A DNA stretch of 64,000 nucleotides from Ga0077527 sp964531455 (GCA_964531455.1 CAZHFZ010000016.1:4628-68627), one strand, 5' to 3'; shown: positions 35,104 through 44,939, counted from the first letter of the stretch. Program-made: numbers and translations. Notes: generated by a model not told the origin, from the letters alone.

Positions 35104-36626
35104 TGCAGGAAACCTTCAACAGTCTGATGATGGGTTTCTCGGTGGCATTCCAGCCGGAAGTGCTGATGTATGCCTTTTTCGGCTGCATTATCGGTACGCT
35201 GGTCGGAATGATGCCGGGACTGGGCCCGCTTGCGGGAATCAGCCTGCTGCTGCCGGCCACGTTCGGACTCAATCCGATCATTGCCATCGTGCTGCTGGCC
35301 GGTGTCTATTACGGTGCGATGTACGGCGGTTCGACGACATCGATCCTGATGCGCATTCCCGGCGAAGCGGCGTCGGTTATGACCTGCGTCGACGGTTATG
35401 CGATGACGCAACAGGGGCGGGCCGGCCCGGCACTGGCGATTGCTGCGATCGGTTCATTTTTTGCCGGCACCTTCGGTGTGATCGGATTGATGTTGATGGC
35501 GCCGACGCTGGCGTCGTTTGCGCTGCGTTTCGGTCCGCCGGAATACACGGCGCTGTTGCTGATGGGGCTTTTTGTGCTGGCCTATATGAGCGGCGGCTCC
35601 ATGCTGAAGACGCTGGCGATGGCCGTGTTCGGCCTGTTGCTGGGCATGATCGGCATCGATGTGATGAGCGGTTACACCCGGTTCAGTTTTGACATTGTTG
35701 AACTGGGGGACGGCGTCGGCATCGTGCCGGTGGCGGTCGGCCTGTTCGGCATTTCCGAGATCCTGCTGACGGCCGGTCAGGCGGATCCGCCGAAAGTGCA
35801 GCAGCCGACGCTGCGCCAACTGGTGCCGTCGAGAGAGGACCTCAGGCTGTCGGTCGGCCCGATTGCGCGCGGCAGCCTGCTCGGGTTCATGATCGGGATC
35901 ATTCCGGGTTCGGCGCACATCATTTCGTCGTTTGTCTCTTATGGCATCGAGCGCCGCCTGTCGAAACACCCGGAGCGTTTCGGCAATGGCGCCATCGAAG
36001 GCGTGGCGGGGCCGGAGTCGGCGAACAATGCCGCGGCCACCGGCGCTTTTGTGCCGATGCTGGCGCTGGGCATACCGACCGGGCCGGTGACTGCGGTGAT
36101 GCTGGCCGCCATCATGGTGCACGGCATATTGCCGGGACCGATGCTGATCCAGCAGCAGCCGGATTTGTTCTGGGGTTTTGTTGCGAGCATGTACGTCGGC
36201 AATGTCGTGCTGCTGGTGCTGAACCTGCCGATGGTCGGCCTGTTCGTGAACCTGCTGCGCATTCCCTACGCCTATCTGTATCCGTGCATCCTTGCGTTTT
36301 GCATTCTCGGCTGCTATTCAGTGAGCAACAGCACGATGGATGTGTGGATCATGCTGTTGATGGGCGGCATCGGTTATGCGTTGCGTAAATTCGGTTACGA
36401 CCTTGCGCCGGTGGCGCTGGGGCTGGTGCTCGGGCCGATGCTGGAATTGTCACTGCGGCAGTCGCTGGCAATGAGCGGCGGCAGTTACGGCATTTTCCTG
36501 GAGCGGCCGATTGCGGTGACGATGCTGGTATTGGGCTTGGTGCTGCTCGGATTGGCGTTGAAACCGCTGATATTCAAGAGCAAGGACTGGCGTTCCAAGG
36601 TGGGCCTTGATGAGCCGGTTGATTGA
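35103..36626 (+). CDS. TctA-family large transport subunit
   Basis: A 507-residue protein with about twelve helices. Conserved blocks: GMMPGLGPLAGISLLLPAT, YYGAMYGGSTTSILMRIPGE, GIIPGSAHIISSFVSYGIE and EGVAGPESANNAAATGAF. This is the sodium or proton-coupled permease of the TTT system, importing a carboxylate presumably degraded by the two upstream FAH enzymes. Confidence 0.95.
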   Translation: MQETFNSLMMGFSVAFQPEVLMYAFFGCIIGTLVGMMPGLGPLAGISLLLPATFGLNPIIAIVLLAGVYYGAMYGGSTTSILMRIPGEAASVMTCVDGYAMTQQGRAGPALAIAAIGSFFAGTFGVIGLMLMAPTLASFALRFGPPEYTALLLMGLFVLAYMSGGSMLKTLAMAVFGLLLGMIGIDVMSGYTRFSFDIVELGDGVGIVPVAVGLFGISEILLTAGQADPPKVQQPTLRQLVPSREDLRLSVGPIARGSLLGFMIGIIPGSAHIISSFVSYGIERRLSKHPERFGNGAIEGVAGPESANNAAATGAFVPMLALGIPTGPVTAVMLAAIMVHGILPGPMLIQQQPDLFWGFVASMYVGNVVLLVLNLPMVGLFVNLLRIPYAYLYPCILAFCILGCYSVSNSTMDVWIMLLMGGIGYALRKFGYDLAPVALGLVLGPMLELSLRQSLAMSGGSYGIFLERPIAVTMLVLGLVLLGLALKPLIFKSKDWRSKVGLDEPVD

Positions 36627-36670
36627 TGACCGAAGAGTTAACTTAAGTTTTTGATTATATTAACATAAAA

Positions 36671-37240
36671 ATGTTTTTACGGTATTTGTTTGCGGCGCTG
36701 CTGATGAGCGCTTCGCTTGCGCAGTCAGCAGATATGCCGCTGACTGGCGGGCCTTATGTGCCAACGCCCCAGAATGTTGTCGATGAGATGCTGCGCATCG
36801 CCGGCGTCACCCGTAATGATTTCGTGATTGATCTCGGCTCCGGTGATGGCCGCATTGTCATTACGGCGGCGCGAAAGTACGGCGCACGCGGCCGTGGCTA
36901 CGACATTGATCCCGAACTGGTGAACCGCAGCCGTGCGACCGCGCGCAAACTCGGGCTAGAGCCGCAGGTGGGCTTTGTCGAAGAAGACGTGCTCAAGGCC
37001 GACATTCGCGAGGCAACCGTGGTGACCTTGTACCTGCTGCCGGCAATGATGCATGAGTTGCGGGCCAAGCTGCTGCGCGAACTGAAGCCGGGTACGCGTA
37101 TTGTTTCACACGACTTTGATTTCGGCGACTGGAAACCGGATCGGTCGGTGACCATTGAAATGGACGAGAAGTACGGTATCACCGGGTCGTGGACTTCGAC
37201 CATCCTTCTGTGGACGGTTCCGCAACCGGATGTGCGGTGA
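36671..37240 (+). CDS. Exported SAM-dependent methyltransferase-like protein
   Basis: A 189-residue protein with an apparent signal peptide (residues 1-20, LMSASLAQSA). The methyltransferase core begins FVIDLGSGDGRIVITAAR (motif I), followed by GYDIDPELV. An N-terminal VPTPQNVVDEML element precedes it. Export is puzzling because SAM is cytoplasmic. The core may bind another ligand, or the N-terminus may be a membrane anchor. No Shine-Dalgarno is seen. Coupled to the MFS gene by a GTGA overlap. Confidence 0.8.
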   Translation: MFLRYLFAALLMSASLAQSADMPLTGGPYVPTPQNVVDEMLRIAGVTRNDFVIDLGSGDGRIVITAARKYGARGRGYDIDPELVNRSRATARKLGLEPQVGFVEEDVLKADIREATVVTLYLLPAMMHELRAKLLRELKPGTRIVSHDFDFGDWKPDRSVTIEMDEKYGITGSWTSTILLWTVPQPDVR

Positions 37241-38460
37241 GCGCTGACCCGGCTGCCGGCGATAAACGGCAGCCATCGTTTACCTTCTTGATGATCGTCC
37301 TGCTGGCGGGCCAGAGTATCGGCACGATGGGTACGACGATGATCCCTGCGGTGGCCCCCAAGGTTGCGCAGACCTACGGCATCTCGTCGGCGCTGGTTGG
37401 TTACCAGATCAGCTTGCTCGCCTGTGCAATGATTGTTTCCCTGGCCTTCGGCAGCAAATTCAACAGTCGCTGGGGTTCGACCCGCATGCAGCAGATCGGC
37501 CTGTCGCTGGTTGCCATCGGCGGCCTGATTGCGATCCTGCCGCATGTCGTGTTTTTCTTTCTGGCATCGATTGCGCTGGGCCTTGGTTATGGGTCGTTGA
37601 CGCCATCGGCATCAAATCTGTTGCTGCGCTTTACGCCGGCGGACAAGCGCAACCTGATTTTTTCGATCAAGCAGACCGGTGTGCCGCTGGGCGGTATCGG
37701 TGCAGCGCTGATCACGCCCGCGGTTGCAGTGCACTTCGGCTGGCAGTGGGCGATTGCCGGCAACTCGCTGGCGCTGTTCATCCTGGTGTGGGTGATGGGA
37801 CGCGCAAGGCCGCATTGGGATACGGACCGCAATCCGCAGGCGCCGATCGGCGGCAACCCGTTCAGTGGCGTCATCGCGGTCTGGCGGCATCCGGCGTTGC
37901 GCGGCTTGTCGATCTGCGGCGGCTGTTTTGTGGTCGTGCAGTTCGGCATCTCCACGTTTACCGTGATCCTGTTCAACGAAGAACTGGGCTGGGACCTGAT
38001 TGCGGCGGGATTCGTGCTGACGGCTGCACAGGTCGGCGGCGTCGCCGGTCGCATCTTCTGGGGCTGGATGGCAGACCGTCTGGGCAATGCCTTTGCGGCG
38101 ATGGTGATCCTCGGTGTGGTGATGGTGGTTTCATCGTTGCTGTGCATCGCGCTGACAGCGCAATGGCCGATGGCCGCGGCATGCGCATTGTTTTTTGTGA
38201 TGGGTTCCACTGCCAGCGGCTGGAACGGCGCCTTCTTGGCTGAAATTGCACGCATCGTGCCGCGCGAACAGATCAGCCCGCTGACCGGGGGTGCGCTGGT
38301 CTACGTCAACACCGGCAAAGCCATCGGGCCCATTGCCTGCGCCAATGTCTTCCTCCTCAGCGGCGATTACACGCTGACGTTTGCATTGCTTTCCGTGCCT
38401 GCTGCGCTCGGGCTTTGGTTCGTGTGGTCGGCGCATCGCAATCTCGAATTGCAGGGCTGA
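37237..38460 (+). CDS. MFS transporter (KQTGVP subgroup)
   Basis: About 407 residues from GTG 37237, overlapping the preceding stop. Twelve helices. The conserved loop RNLIFSIKQTGVPLGG before helix 5 is shared with the three MFS genes at 52567-56215, as are GYQISLL and WGWMADRLGNA. This marks one paralogous subgroup. Substrate unknown, probably an organic acid. Confidence 0.88.
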   Translation: MSADPAAGDKRQPSFTFLMIVLLAGQSIGTMGTTMIPAVAPKVAQTYGISSALVGYQISLLACAMIVSLAFGSKFNSRWGSTRMQQIGLSLVAIGGLIAILPHVVFFFLASIALGLGYGSLTPSASNLLLRFTPADKRNLIFSIKQTGVPLGGIGAALITPAVAVHFGWQWAIAGNSLALFILVWVMGRARPHWDTDRNPQAPIGGNPFSGVIAVWRHPALRGLSICGGCFVVVQFGISTFTVILFNEELGWDLIAAGFVLTAAQVGGVAGRIFWGWMADRLGNAFAAMVILGVVMVVSSLLCIALTAQWPMAAACALFFVMGSTASGWNGAFLAEIARIVPREQISPLTGGALVYVNTGKAIGPIACANVFLLSGDYTLTFALLSVPAALGLWFVWSAHRNLELQG

Positions 38461-38572
38461 ATCCGCTGTCCTGAACAACTTGTACTGATTGCCCGCACCC
38501 CCTTGGGGCAGCGCTTCGGATTCATGCACGATGTGAATGCGCTTTTGACTGTTCAACGCTGCCACGGTGCAT

Positions 38573-38585
38573 GTACCATGGGTAC
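38573..38585. promoter_or_regulatory. Palindrome in the promoter region of Bug gene
   Basis: GTACC, ATG, GGTAC forms a perfect dyad 46 bases before the Bug start, after a TTGACT-like box at 38545-38550. A possible operator; no regulator is adjacent. Confidence 0.3.
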
Positions 38586-38630
38586 GATGCTTGCTTTTGC
38601 AGTGATGAGGATTTTAATCAGGGGTATTGA

Positions 38631-39611
38631 ATGAAAACGTTTGCATCTTCGTTGTGTGTGGGTATTTCAGTTCTGGTGCTGGCTTCAGGCAGTCTGGCAC
38701 AGGCTCAACAATTTCCGGCCAAGCCGTTGAGGCTGATCGTGCCGTTTGCACCCGGCGGGCCCAATGACATTCTCGGAAGGCTGGTAGCGCAGAAGCTGAC
38801 CGAGCAATGGGGGCAGCAGGTCCTTGTGGAAAATCGCGGTGGCGCCGGCGGCACCATTGGTCTTGAAGCGGCGGCGCGCCTGCCCAAGGACGGTTACGGC
38901 ATTGCCATGGGCGGCACCAGCAATCTCGCTGTTGCACCGAGCTTGTACGAAAAACTGACGTATGACCCGATCAAGGATTTCACACCAATCATCAACGTCG
39001 CGCTGGTGCCGTACGCGCTGGCGGTCAATCCCACGGTGCCGGCAAAATCGGTAAAGGAATTGGTGCCGATTGCGGCCAAGAAGGCGGGTTTTCTGAGTTA
39101 CGGGTCATCCGGTACTGGCAGCATGTCCAGCCTGGCCGCTGAATTGTTCAACGCCCTGGCCAAAACCAGCATCCTGCATGTGCCTTACAAAGGCACAGCA
39201 CCGGCGTTGACGGATGTGGTCAGCGGGCAGATTGACATGATGTTTGCCGATCTGGCCCTGATCAAGCCGCATGCCACGGCCGGAAAATTGCGCGCCGTCG
39301 CTGTGACCAGTGCAAAGCGGGTGGTGTCATCGCCGGAAATTCCAACCATCGCGGAATCCGGTTTGCCCGGTTACGATATTTCACCTTGGTTTGGCGTGGT
39401 AGCGCCGGAAGGCATACCGAGGCCCGTGGTCACTCGCCTTAATACTGCGATTGGCGCCAGCCTGAAGTCGCCCGATGTGATTCAGCGGCTGGGAACACTC
39501 GGATATGAACCGATCGGCGGCAGCCCGGAGCAGTTCGCTGCGACGATCAAGTCGGATATCGGCAAATACGCAAAAATCGTCAAGACCGCAGGGATCAAGG
39601 CGGATCTGTAA
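38631..39611 (+). CDS. Bug/TctC family solute-binding receptor
   Basis: A 326-residue protein with AGGGG seven bases before ATG. Signal peptide to about residue 24 (SLAQAQ). Motifs: RLIVPFAPGGPNDILGR, VENRGGAGGTIGLEAA and later KSVKELVPIAAKKAGFLSYGS in part. It is not next to permease genes, so an orphan receptor. It converges with the flavoprotein gene of the large minus-strand cluster. Confidence 0.92.
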   Translation: MKTFASSLCVGISVLVLASGSLAQAQQFPAKPLRLIVPFAPGGPNDILGRLVAQKLTEQWGQQVLVENRGGAGGTIGLEAAARLPKDGYGIAMGGTSNLAVAPSLYEKLTYDPIKDFTPIINVALVPYALAVNPTVPAKSVKELVPIAAKKAGFLSYGSSGTGSMSSLAAELFNALAKTSILHVPYKGTAPALTDVVSGQIDMMFADLALIKPHATAGKLRAVAVTSAKRVVSSPEIPTIAESGLPGYDISPWFGVVAPEGIPRPVVTRLNTAIGASLKSPDVIQRLGTLGYEPIGGSPEQFAATIKSDIGKYAKIVKTAGIKADL

Positions 39612-39636
39612 TCGTATTTGCGGGGCGCAGCTGTGC

Positions 39637-41190
39637 TTAGCCCGCAGCTGCGAGTCGCCCCGCAATTCTTCCGGTGACCACGCATTCCGCGATATTGCCG
39701 CCCGACAGATAAAGGTGGCCGAAGGAACTGCCGCATTCACCGGCAGCGTAAAGCCGCGGGATCGGTTTGCCGTAAACATCAATGATGCGCGACTGCGCAT
39801 CATGCACCGGGCCGCCTTGGGTGTTGGAGATCACTGCCCACATGGTTGAACCGTAGAACGGCGGTTTGACGATGGGCACCATGCTGCCGGCAGGCCTTTC
39901 GAAATCGGTGTCATTACCGGCGGCGCACAGCGCATTCCAGCGCGCGACGGCGGTTTTAACGGCGCTCGCATCGAGCCCGAGTTTTTTTGCCAGTTCGCCC
40001 AGCGTGTCGGCGCGCTGGATGATGCCGTTTTCCACTTCCTTCAGATTATTGTCGCTCCAGTCGTAGCGCAGGCCTTCGTCGTTGGAGGTGGCTTTGCCCA
40101 GCGGATACATCTGGCGGCCAATGTCATCGCAGATCAGGTAGGCCGGGTTGCGCGAGGCCTTTTGCGTGATCGGATCAAAGTGTGACAACGGGCGTACGCC
40201 GGTGTCCTGGGTATAGGGTTGGTACTCGGACATGAAACGCTGGCCGCTGTGATCGAGCAGGATCCACGCCATCTTCAGGTTGACCTTGTCGGCATCGCCG
40301 GGAAACCAGTCGGGAAAGCGTTTGGCGCGTATGCCGTAGGGATAAGCCGGATCGGTGTGGCGGAACCCGTAAGCGCCATGGATATGCCACATATGCCATA
40401 AGGCCGCACCGAGATCCTGCGCCATGCGGATGCCGTCGCCGCTGTTGTGTCGCGCAGCGGCATTAAAAACCGGGTACGTTTCGAGGAACTGCGCTTTCAT
40501 TTCGGCATTGCCTTCGAAGCCGCCGGTGGCGATGATCACGCCGCGGCGCGCCGCGATGTGGCGCTCCTCGCCGTCCTGCAGCACGGTGACGCCGATGACT
40601 TCGCGGGTTGCCGGATCGGTGATCAGGCGCTGCGCGCCGACACCGAGGCGGATATCGACGCCGGCGGCGATCACGTTGTCGTGAACCACCTTGAACAGTT
40701 TGGGACCGTTCGGCGCGCCGTTGGCCCAGGGGTAGTCCTTGCGCGCATCAAAGCCGGGCACGTCAACGACCGACGTATGATAGAAGGTGTCGGTGCCAGG
40801 CAGCGGGTAGTTGCCGCGAATCTGCCGGCGGTAGGGATCGCCGGCCTTGGCGCGCTCTTCGTTTTCTTCGACGGAGGTGATGACGCGGGCATCGTTGATC
40901 TGCGCCAGTTCGCGCACATAGGCTTCGAGCTCACACATGCCATTGGCCAGCGTGCGGATGACATCGTCCGGCGTGCGACCGCCATTGCTGGTCTGCAGGT
41001 AGGCGAATGCCTGTTCCGGATCATGTGCGCTGCGCACTGCGCCATACGAGCAGATCGACAGGCCACCGGGTACCGTGGATTTTTCCAGCAACAGTGTTTT
41101 GGCACCGGCCTGTGCAGCATTCAGCGCAGCGATGCCGCCCCCCAGACCAAAACCCAACACGATGACATCGACTGTTTCCGAAAATTTCAT
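39637..41190 (-). CDS. FAD-dependent oxidoreductase, fumarate reductase flavoprotein fold
   Basis: A 517-residue protein. FAD motif VIVLGFGLGGGIAALNAA (residues 9-26), then LEKSTVPGGLS; the second nucleotide element is GVIIATGGFEGN; the C-terminal FAD loop is LYAAGECGSSFGHLYLSGGN. Family members include fumarate reductases, tricarballylate and ketosteroid dehydrogenases. It is the last gene of the minus-strand cluster, suggesting a desaturation or reduction step on the imported carboxylate. Confidence 0.9.
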   Translation of the reverse strand: MKFSETVDVIVLGFGLGGGIAALNAAQAGAKTLLLEKSTVPGGLSICSYGAVRSAHDPEQAFAYLQTSNGGRTPDDVIRTLANGMCELEAYVRELAQINDARVITSVEENEERAKAGDPYRRQIRGNYPLPGTDTFYHTSVVDVPGFDARKDYPWANGAPNGPKLFKVVHDNVIAAGVDIRLGVGAQRLITDPATREVIGVTVLQDGEERHIAARRGVIIATGGFEGNAEMKAQFLETYPVFNAAARHNSGDGIRMAQDLGAALWHMWHIHGAYGFRHTDPAYPYGIRAKRFPDWFPGDADKVNLKMAWILLDHSGQRFMSEYQPYTQDTGVRPLSHFDPITQKASRNPAYLICDDIGRQMYPLGKATSNDEGLRYDWSDNNLKEVENGIIQRADTLGELAKKLGLDASAVKTAVARWNALCAAGNDTDFERPAGSMVPIVKPPFYGSTMWAVISNTQGGPVHDAQSRIIDVYGKPIPRLYAAGECGSSFGHLYLSGGNIAECVVTGRIAGRLAAAG

Positions 41191-41220
41191 GGCATTCCCA
41201 TAAAAAACAGAGGGTTGATT

Positions 41221-42132
41221 TTATTTCAGTGAAGGCAGCGGTGCGCCGGTCGACTGGAATATCACGATACCACCCAATGCGCCGGGCCATTGCAGCAGCA
41301 GGTGAGTGGCGTCGAGATCGCGCGTGTCGCACTGTCCGGCCTTCAGCCGGTTGCGCGTCAGGGTAATGTCATCCGTGGTCAGCACGTAGCCGGCAATCCA
41401 CGGCAGCGCCGGGGCGGTGATATGCAATGATCCCTGCAGTTGCTCCGGGGTCACGAACAGCAGTGCCCCGCGCTGGGTGTCAATGCGCCATTGCTCGTGG
41501 CTGACCTGGGCCAGCAGTCCGGTAAAGCGCGCATAACGCTGCGCGGCTTCCTGCGGATCGGCTGCACAGATGATGACTGCAGCGAGGCCGCGTGTGCCGT
41601 TGGCGTGTGCGGTCCAGCGATCCTGCCACAGCCACTGCGGCGTGTGCTGCTGGCAGTACTGGATACGACCCTCGGCCATGGTGCCCGGGGGCACGCGCAC
41701 GACCGAGAAGCGTGCGGTTTCTTCGCCCTGTTCCGTGCCGATCTGGCGCTGCAATGCCACCGTCGGCAGCGGCGTGAAACCGTTTTTCTCAAGGCGCGCA
41801 TGGTCGACCTCTGCGCCGGCGCTGCCGAAAGCGATCAGGTGCAGCCCGGTATAACGCTGGATGGCCGTGCGCAGCTGGTTGGCGATGGGGGTGTCGGCGG
41901 TCGGCGTGAGGAATTCGAGATAACCCTCACGCAGCATGATGCAGCGGTTGCCGCTGCCGGCTGGTACCAACGGTCCGCCCGGTTCCAGGCGATGCGACTG
42001 CGCGGAGAATGGCGTCAGTGTGAAGCCGGCCTGTTCCAGCGCGGCGCTCGCGGCATCGATATGCGGCACAAAATGCGCCACGTGATCGATATTGATTTTG
42101 TGCGGTGGCGGAACCTGGCCGGCGGCGGTCAT
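41221..42132 (-). CDS. VOC/glyoxalase-like domain protein
   Basis: A 303-residue protein. It begins with INIDHVAHFVPHIDAASAALEQAG, the opening of glyoxalase-like domains (cited in part), and has two related halves. The second half contains TGLLAQVSHEQWRIDT. Metal residues are not certain by eye. It may be an isomerase, lyase or dioxygenase. It lies between the flavoprotein and the 2-hydroxyacid dehydrogenase, 3 bases after the latter. Confidence 0.75.
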   Translation of the reverse strand: MTAAGQVPPPHKINIDHVAHFVPHIDAASAALEQAGFTLTPFSAQSHRLEPGGPLVPAGSGNRCIMLREGYLEFLTPTADTPIANQLRTAIQRYTGLHLIAFGSAGAEVDHARLEKNGFTPLPTVALQRQIGTEQGEETARFSVVRVPPGTMAEGRIQYCQQHTPQWLWQDRWTAHANGTRGLAAVIICAADPQEAAQRYARFTGLLAQVSHEQWRIDTQRGALLFVTPEQLQGSLHITAPALPWIAGYVLTTDDITLTRNRLKAGQCDTRDLDATHLLLQWPGALGGIVIFQSTGAPLPSLK

Positions 42133-42135
42133 GGC

Positions 42136-43134
42136 TCAGTAACCCAGCTTCGGGTCAATGCGTCGCTTCAGTGTTTTGCCGGCAAGGAAACGTTCGAGAT
42201 TCTCGAACCAGAGGTCGAGTGAAATGTCGATGTAGTGTTCGCCATCGTCGCAGGAGATATGCGGCGTGATGATCAGGTTGGGCGTGGTCCACAACGAGGC
42301 ATCAGCGGGCAGCGGTTCGGGATCGACGACGTCGAGGATGGCGCCGCCGAGTTTGCCGCGGCGCAGCCGGGTTTCCAGTGCGCGATAGTCGGCCACCGGG
42401 CCGCGGGCGATATTGATCACGCCGGCCGTGGGTTTCATCAGATCCATGCGTTTGCCGTTGAGCAGGCTGCGGGTTTCCGCGGTCAGCGGCACGGCGAGTA
42501 CGACGAAATCGGCCAGCGGCAGCATCTTGTCGAGTTGTTTGTAGCTCACCACCTTGTCGGCGTAACGGTTCTTCTGTGCGCTGCGCCGTACACCGATCAC
42601 CTTGAGGCCGACTTTTTTCGCGGCACGTGCAGCCGCTTCACCGAGATCACCGAGTCCGATGATGACCGCGGTTTTTCCGGTGATGCTGGGCGAGAACAGC
42701 GCTTCCCAGCGGTGTCGGTGCTGGTTGGCCATGATCGCCGGCATGCGCGAGTTGAGCAGGTTGTAGGCCATGACCATGTATTGCTCGGTCTTGTGGCCGT
42801 GCGCACCGCTGTTGTTGGTGAACAGCATGCCGCGCGGCAGCCAGTCCAGCGGCAACACGCCGTCAATGCCTGCCGAGGTGGCGTGTATCCATTTGAGCCG
42901 GGGTGCACGGGTTGCGAGCTTGTCGCGGTTCGCCGGTACGCCGATCAGCAGGTCGGCATTGGACAGCGCGGTTTCCAGCACATCGCCATCCCAGCCGAAG
43001 CTGACATCAATGCGCCGTGCGAGTGCACGGTGGCGGGTGCAGGCCGCTGCCCAGTGTTCGGGCAGCGTATGGAAAATACTCGCCTTCTTGCGCGTGTTCT
43101 CGATATGCAGATGCAGTCTTTTTGTGCTCATCAA
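42136..43134 (-). CDS. D-2-hydroxyacid dehydrogenase family protein
   Basis: A 332-residue protein; start ATG 43134 or 43131. NAD motif VIIGLGDLGEAAARAAKKVG, catalytic Arg in INIARGPVADY, Glu in DVVDPEPLPADASLW and His in ITPHISCDDGEHY. The subgroup resembles GhrA-type glyoxylate/hydroxypyruvate reductases. It lies 12 bases after the SBP gene in the cluster. Confidence 0.9.
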   Translation of the reverse strand: MMSTKRLHLHIENTRKKASIFHTLPEHWAAACTRHRALARRIDVSFGWDGDVLETALSNADLLIGVPANRDKLATRAPRLKWIHATSAGIDGVLPLDWLPRGMLFTNNSGAHGHKTEQYMVMAYNLLNSRMPAIMANQHRHRWEALFSPSITGKTAVIIGLGDLGEAAARAAKKVGLKVIGVRRSAQKNRYADKVVSYKQLDKMLPLADFVVLAVPLTAETRSLLNGKRMDLMKPTAGVINIARGPVADYRALETRLRRGKLGGAILDVVDPEPLPADASLWTTPNLIITPHISCDDGEHYIDISLDLWFENLERFLAGKTLKRRIDPKLGY

Positions 43135-43146
43135 GGCCGGCGCCTT

Positions 43147-44130
43147 TTATTTGATCTGCTTGGAGCGCTGGTAAGGTGCGGTGAGGAAGGCAGCTTCCGG
43201 CGGATCATTCTTTGCGCTTCCGGCAGCTTTGACGATTTCCTGCATGCGTTTCAGTGAGGCCACGTCCGAGGCTTCGAAACTCGCCATGTAGGCGCCGTCC
43301 CACTGTGCAGCGTATGCCTTGGCATCGACGGCATTCATGTTGGCGGCCTTTTGCAGGATCTCCGCGACCCTGTCCTTGTTCTTGCTGCCGTATTCCAGCG
43401 TCTTGCGCATCGCGACGATGAATTTGGCCACAGCCTCGGCGTTTTTGGCGACATAGTCGCTGTGCACGATGGTGACTGCGAGAATGGGTGCGGCAGTGCC
43501 CTTGGTCAGTTTTTTCCAGTCTTCCACTATGCTGCCGAGATTGGTCAGTTTGATGTCGTCGCTCATCTGGGCGATGGTTACCGAGCGGATCACGGCGGCA
43601 TCGACTTCCTTTTGCAGCAGGAACTGGGCAAGCCGGCCTTCGTTGCCCGGCACTACGCTGTAGTCAGTGGGCTTGAGGTTGTAGACCCCCGACAATACGG
43701 AGCTGGCAATCGCGTGAGTGGCGCTGCCCGGCGGCGACATGCCGATCTTTTTGCCTTTGAGGTCGGCAACGCTCTTGATCGGCGAGCCGGCGGGTACGAC
43801 GATCTGTGCTTCCGCAATTTGTGAGGCCAGCACGATTTTGATCGGGACGCCGTCGGCGGCGATGGTCATCGATGCGGTGGACGGTGCGCCGAAGGCGAGG
43901 TCGATGGTCTGCGGTACGATGGCGCGGGTGGGGCCGTTGACTTCGGCGAACTTCACCCATTCCACTTCAAGACCTTCCTTTTCGGCGATTTTCATCTGTT
44001 CCATCACAGCGCCGAAGCCGAGGCTGAAGCCGCTGGTCCAGTAACCGACCTTGATTTTCTGCGCCTGCGCCGGTGTGACGGCGAGTAGCAGGGCGAGGGC
44101 AAAGACCTTGAACAGGTGCATCGGTTTCAT
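43147..44130 (-). CDS. ABC transporter substrate-binding protein, SsuA/TauA-like
   Basis: A 327-residue protein with a signal peptide ending PAQAQ. The fold is the NMT1/SsuA type: GYWTSGFSLGFGAVMEQMK, then DLAFGAPSTASM and LKGKKIGMSPPGSATHAIAS. It should capture a small sulfonate-, aromatic- or thiamine-precursor-like ligand in the periplasm for the permease and ATPase in this cluster. Confidence 0.9.
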   Translation of the reverse strand: MKPMHLFKVFALALLLAVTPAQAQKIKVGYWTSGFSLGFGAVMEQMKIAEKEGLEVEWVKFAEVNGPTRAIVPQTIDLAFGAPSTASMTIAADGVPIKIVLASQIAEAQIVVPAGSPIKSVADLKGKKIGMSPPGSATHAIASSVLSGVYNLKPTDYSVVPGNEGRLAQFLLQKEVDAAVIRSVTIAQMSDDIKLTNLGSIVEDWKKLTKGTAAPILAVTIVHSDYVAKNAEAVAKFIVAMRKTLEYGSKNKDRVAEILQKAANMNAVDAKAYAAQWDGAYMASFEASDVASLKRMQEIVKAAGSAKNDPPEAAFLTAPYQRSKQIK

Positions 44131-44153
44131 CGCGGCTCCTTTAATTAATTCAA

Positions 44154-44939
44154 TTAAATCAATGACTTAAGATGATGTGCCAATTGCGCGGTGGCGGCTT
44201 CGGTGGCATCGCGCGGCCGTGCCAGCGTAATCGGCACCTGATCGCGGATGCGCCCGGGGCGCGGCGCCATCACTACCACGGTGTCGGCGAGTACGACGGA
44301 TTCTTCAACGTCGTGGGTCACGAATACGATGGTCATGTGTTTCAACTGCTGGATGCGCAACAATTCTTCGTGCATCTGTGCCCGCGTCATGGCATCCAGT
44401 CGCGAGAAGGGCTCGTCCATCAGCAGGATGCAGGGTTCCAGCACGAGGCTGCGGGCGAGGGCGACACGGCTGCGCATGCCGCCGGACAATTGATACGGAA
44501 ATGAATCCGTAAACGCTTCGAGTCCGACCAGTCGCAGCGCTTCACGTGCGCGAGACTGGCGTTCCGAGTGCAGCATGCTCCCGGCTTCCAATGCGAATTC
44601 GACGTTGTGCAGGGCGGTGCGCCACGGCAGCAGCCGGTCTTCCTGGAACATATAGCTGACGCTGCGCCAGTCGTTGAACTGGCGTGACGGCGTACCGTTG
44701 ATCAGCACTTCGCCCTGTTCAGGCGTGACCAGTCCGGAGATGATGTTGAGCAGCGTCGATTTGCCGCAGCCGGATGCGCCGAGGATCGCCACGATCGAAC
44801 GTGCGGGTATGGTCAGGCTGATGTCGGACAGTACCTGCAGCGGCGTGCCATCGGCGGTCTTGAACCATTTGCTGACGCCACGTACCGCGATGGCGCCGGT
44901 TTCCGTCGGAACAGCCTGGGGCGCGACCGCGGTGTTCAT
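44154..44939 (-). CDS. ABC transporter ATPase, SsuB/TauB-like
   Basis: A 261-residue protein from ATG 44939, one base after the UbiD stop; the frame runs further upstream without support. Walker A GASGCGKSTLL, Q-loop YMFQEDRLLPWRT, signature LSGGMRSRVALARSL and Walker B ILLMDEPFSRLD. It energises the SBP/permease system of the cluster. Confidence 0.95.
   Translation of the reverse strand: MNTAVAPQAVPTETGAIAVRGVSKWFKTADGTPLQVLSDISLTIPARSIVAILGASGCGKSTLLNIISGLVTPEQGEVLINGTPSRQFNDWRSVSYMFQEDRLLPWRTALHNVEFALEAGSMLHSERQSRAREALRLVGLEAFTDSFPYQLSGGMRSRVALARSLVLEPCILLMDEPFSRLDAMTRAQMHEELLRIQQLKHMTIVFVTHDVEESVVLADTVVVMAPRPGRIRDQVPITLARPRDATEAATAQLAHHLKSLI

Noticed and set aside
42235..43257. 340-residue plus-strand open frame
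   Set aside because: It is antisense to the hydroxyacid dehydrogenase, which has all catalytic residues.
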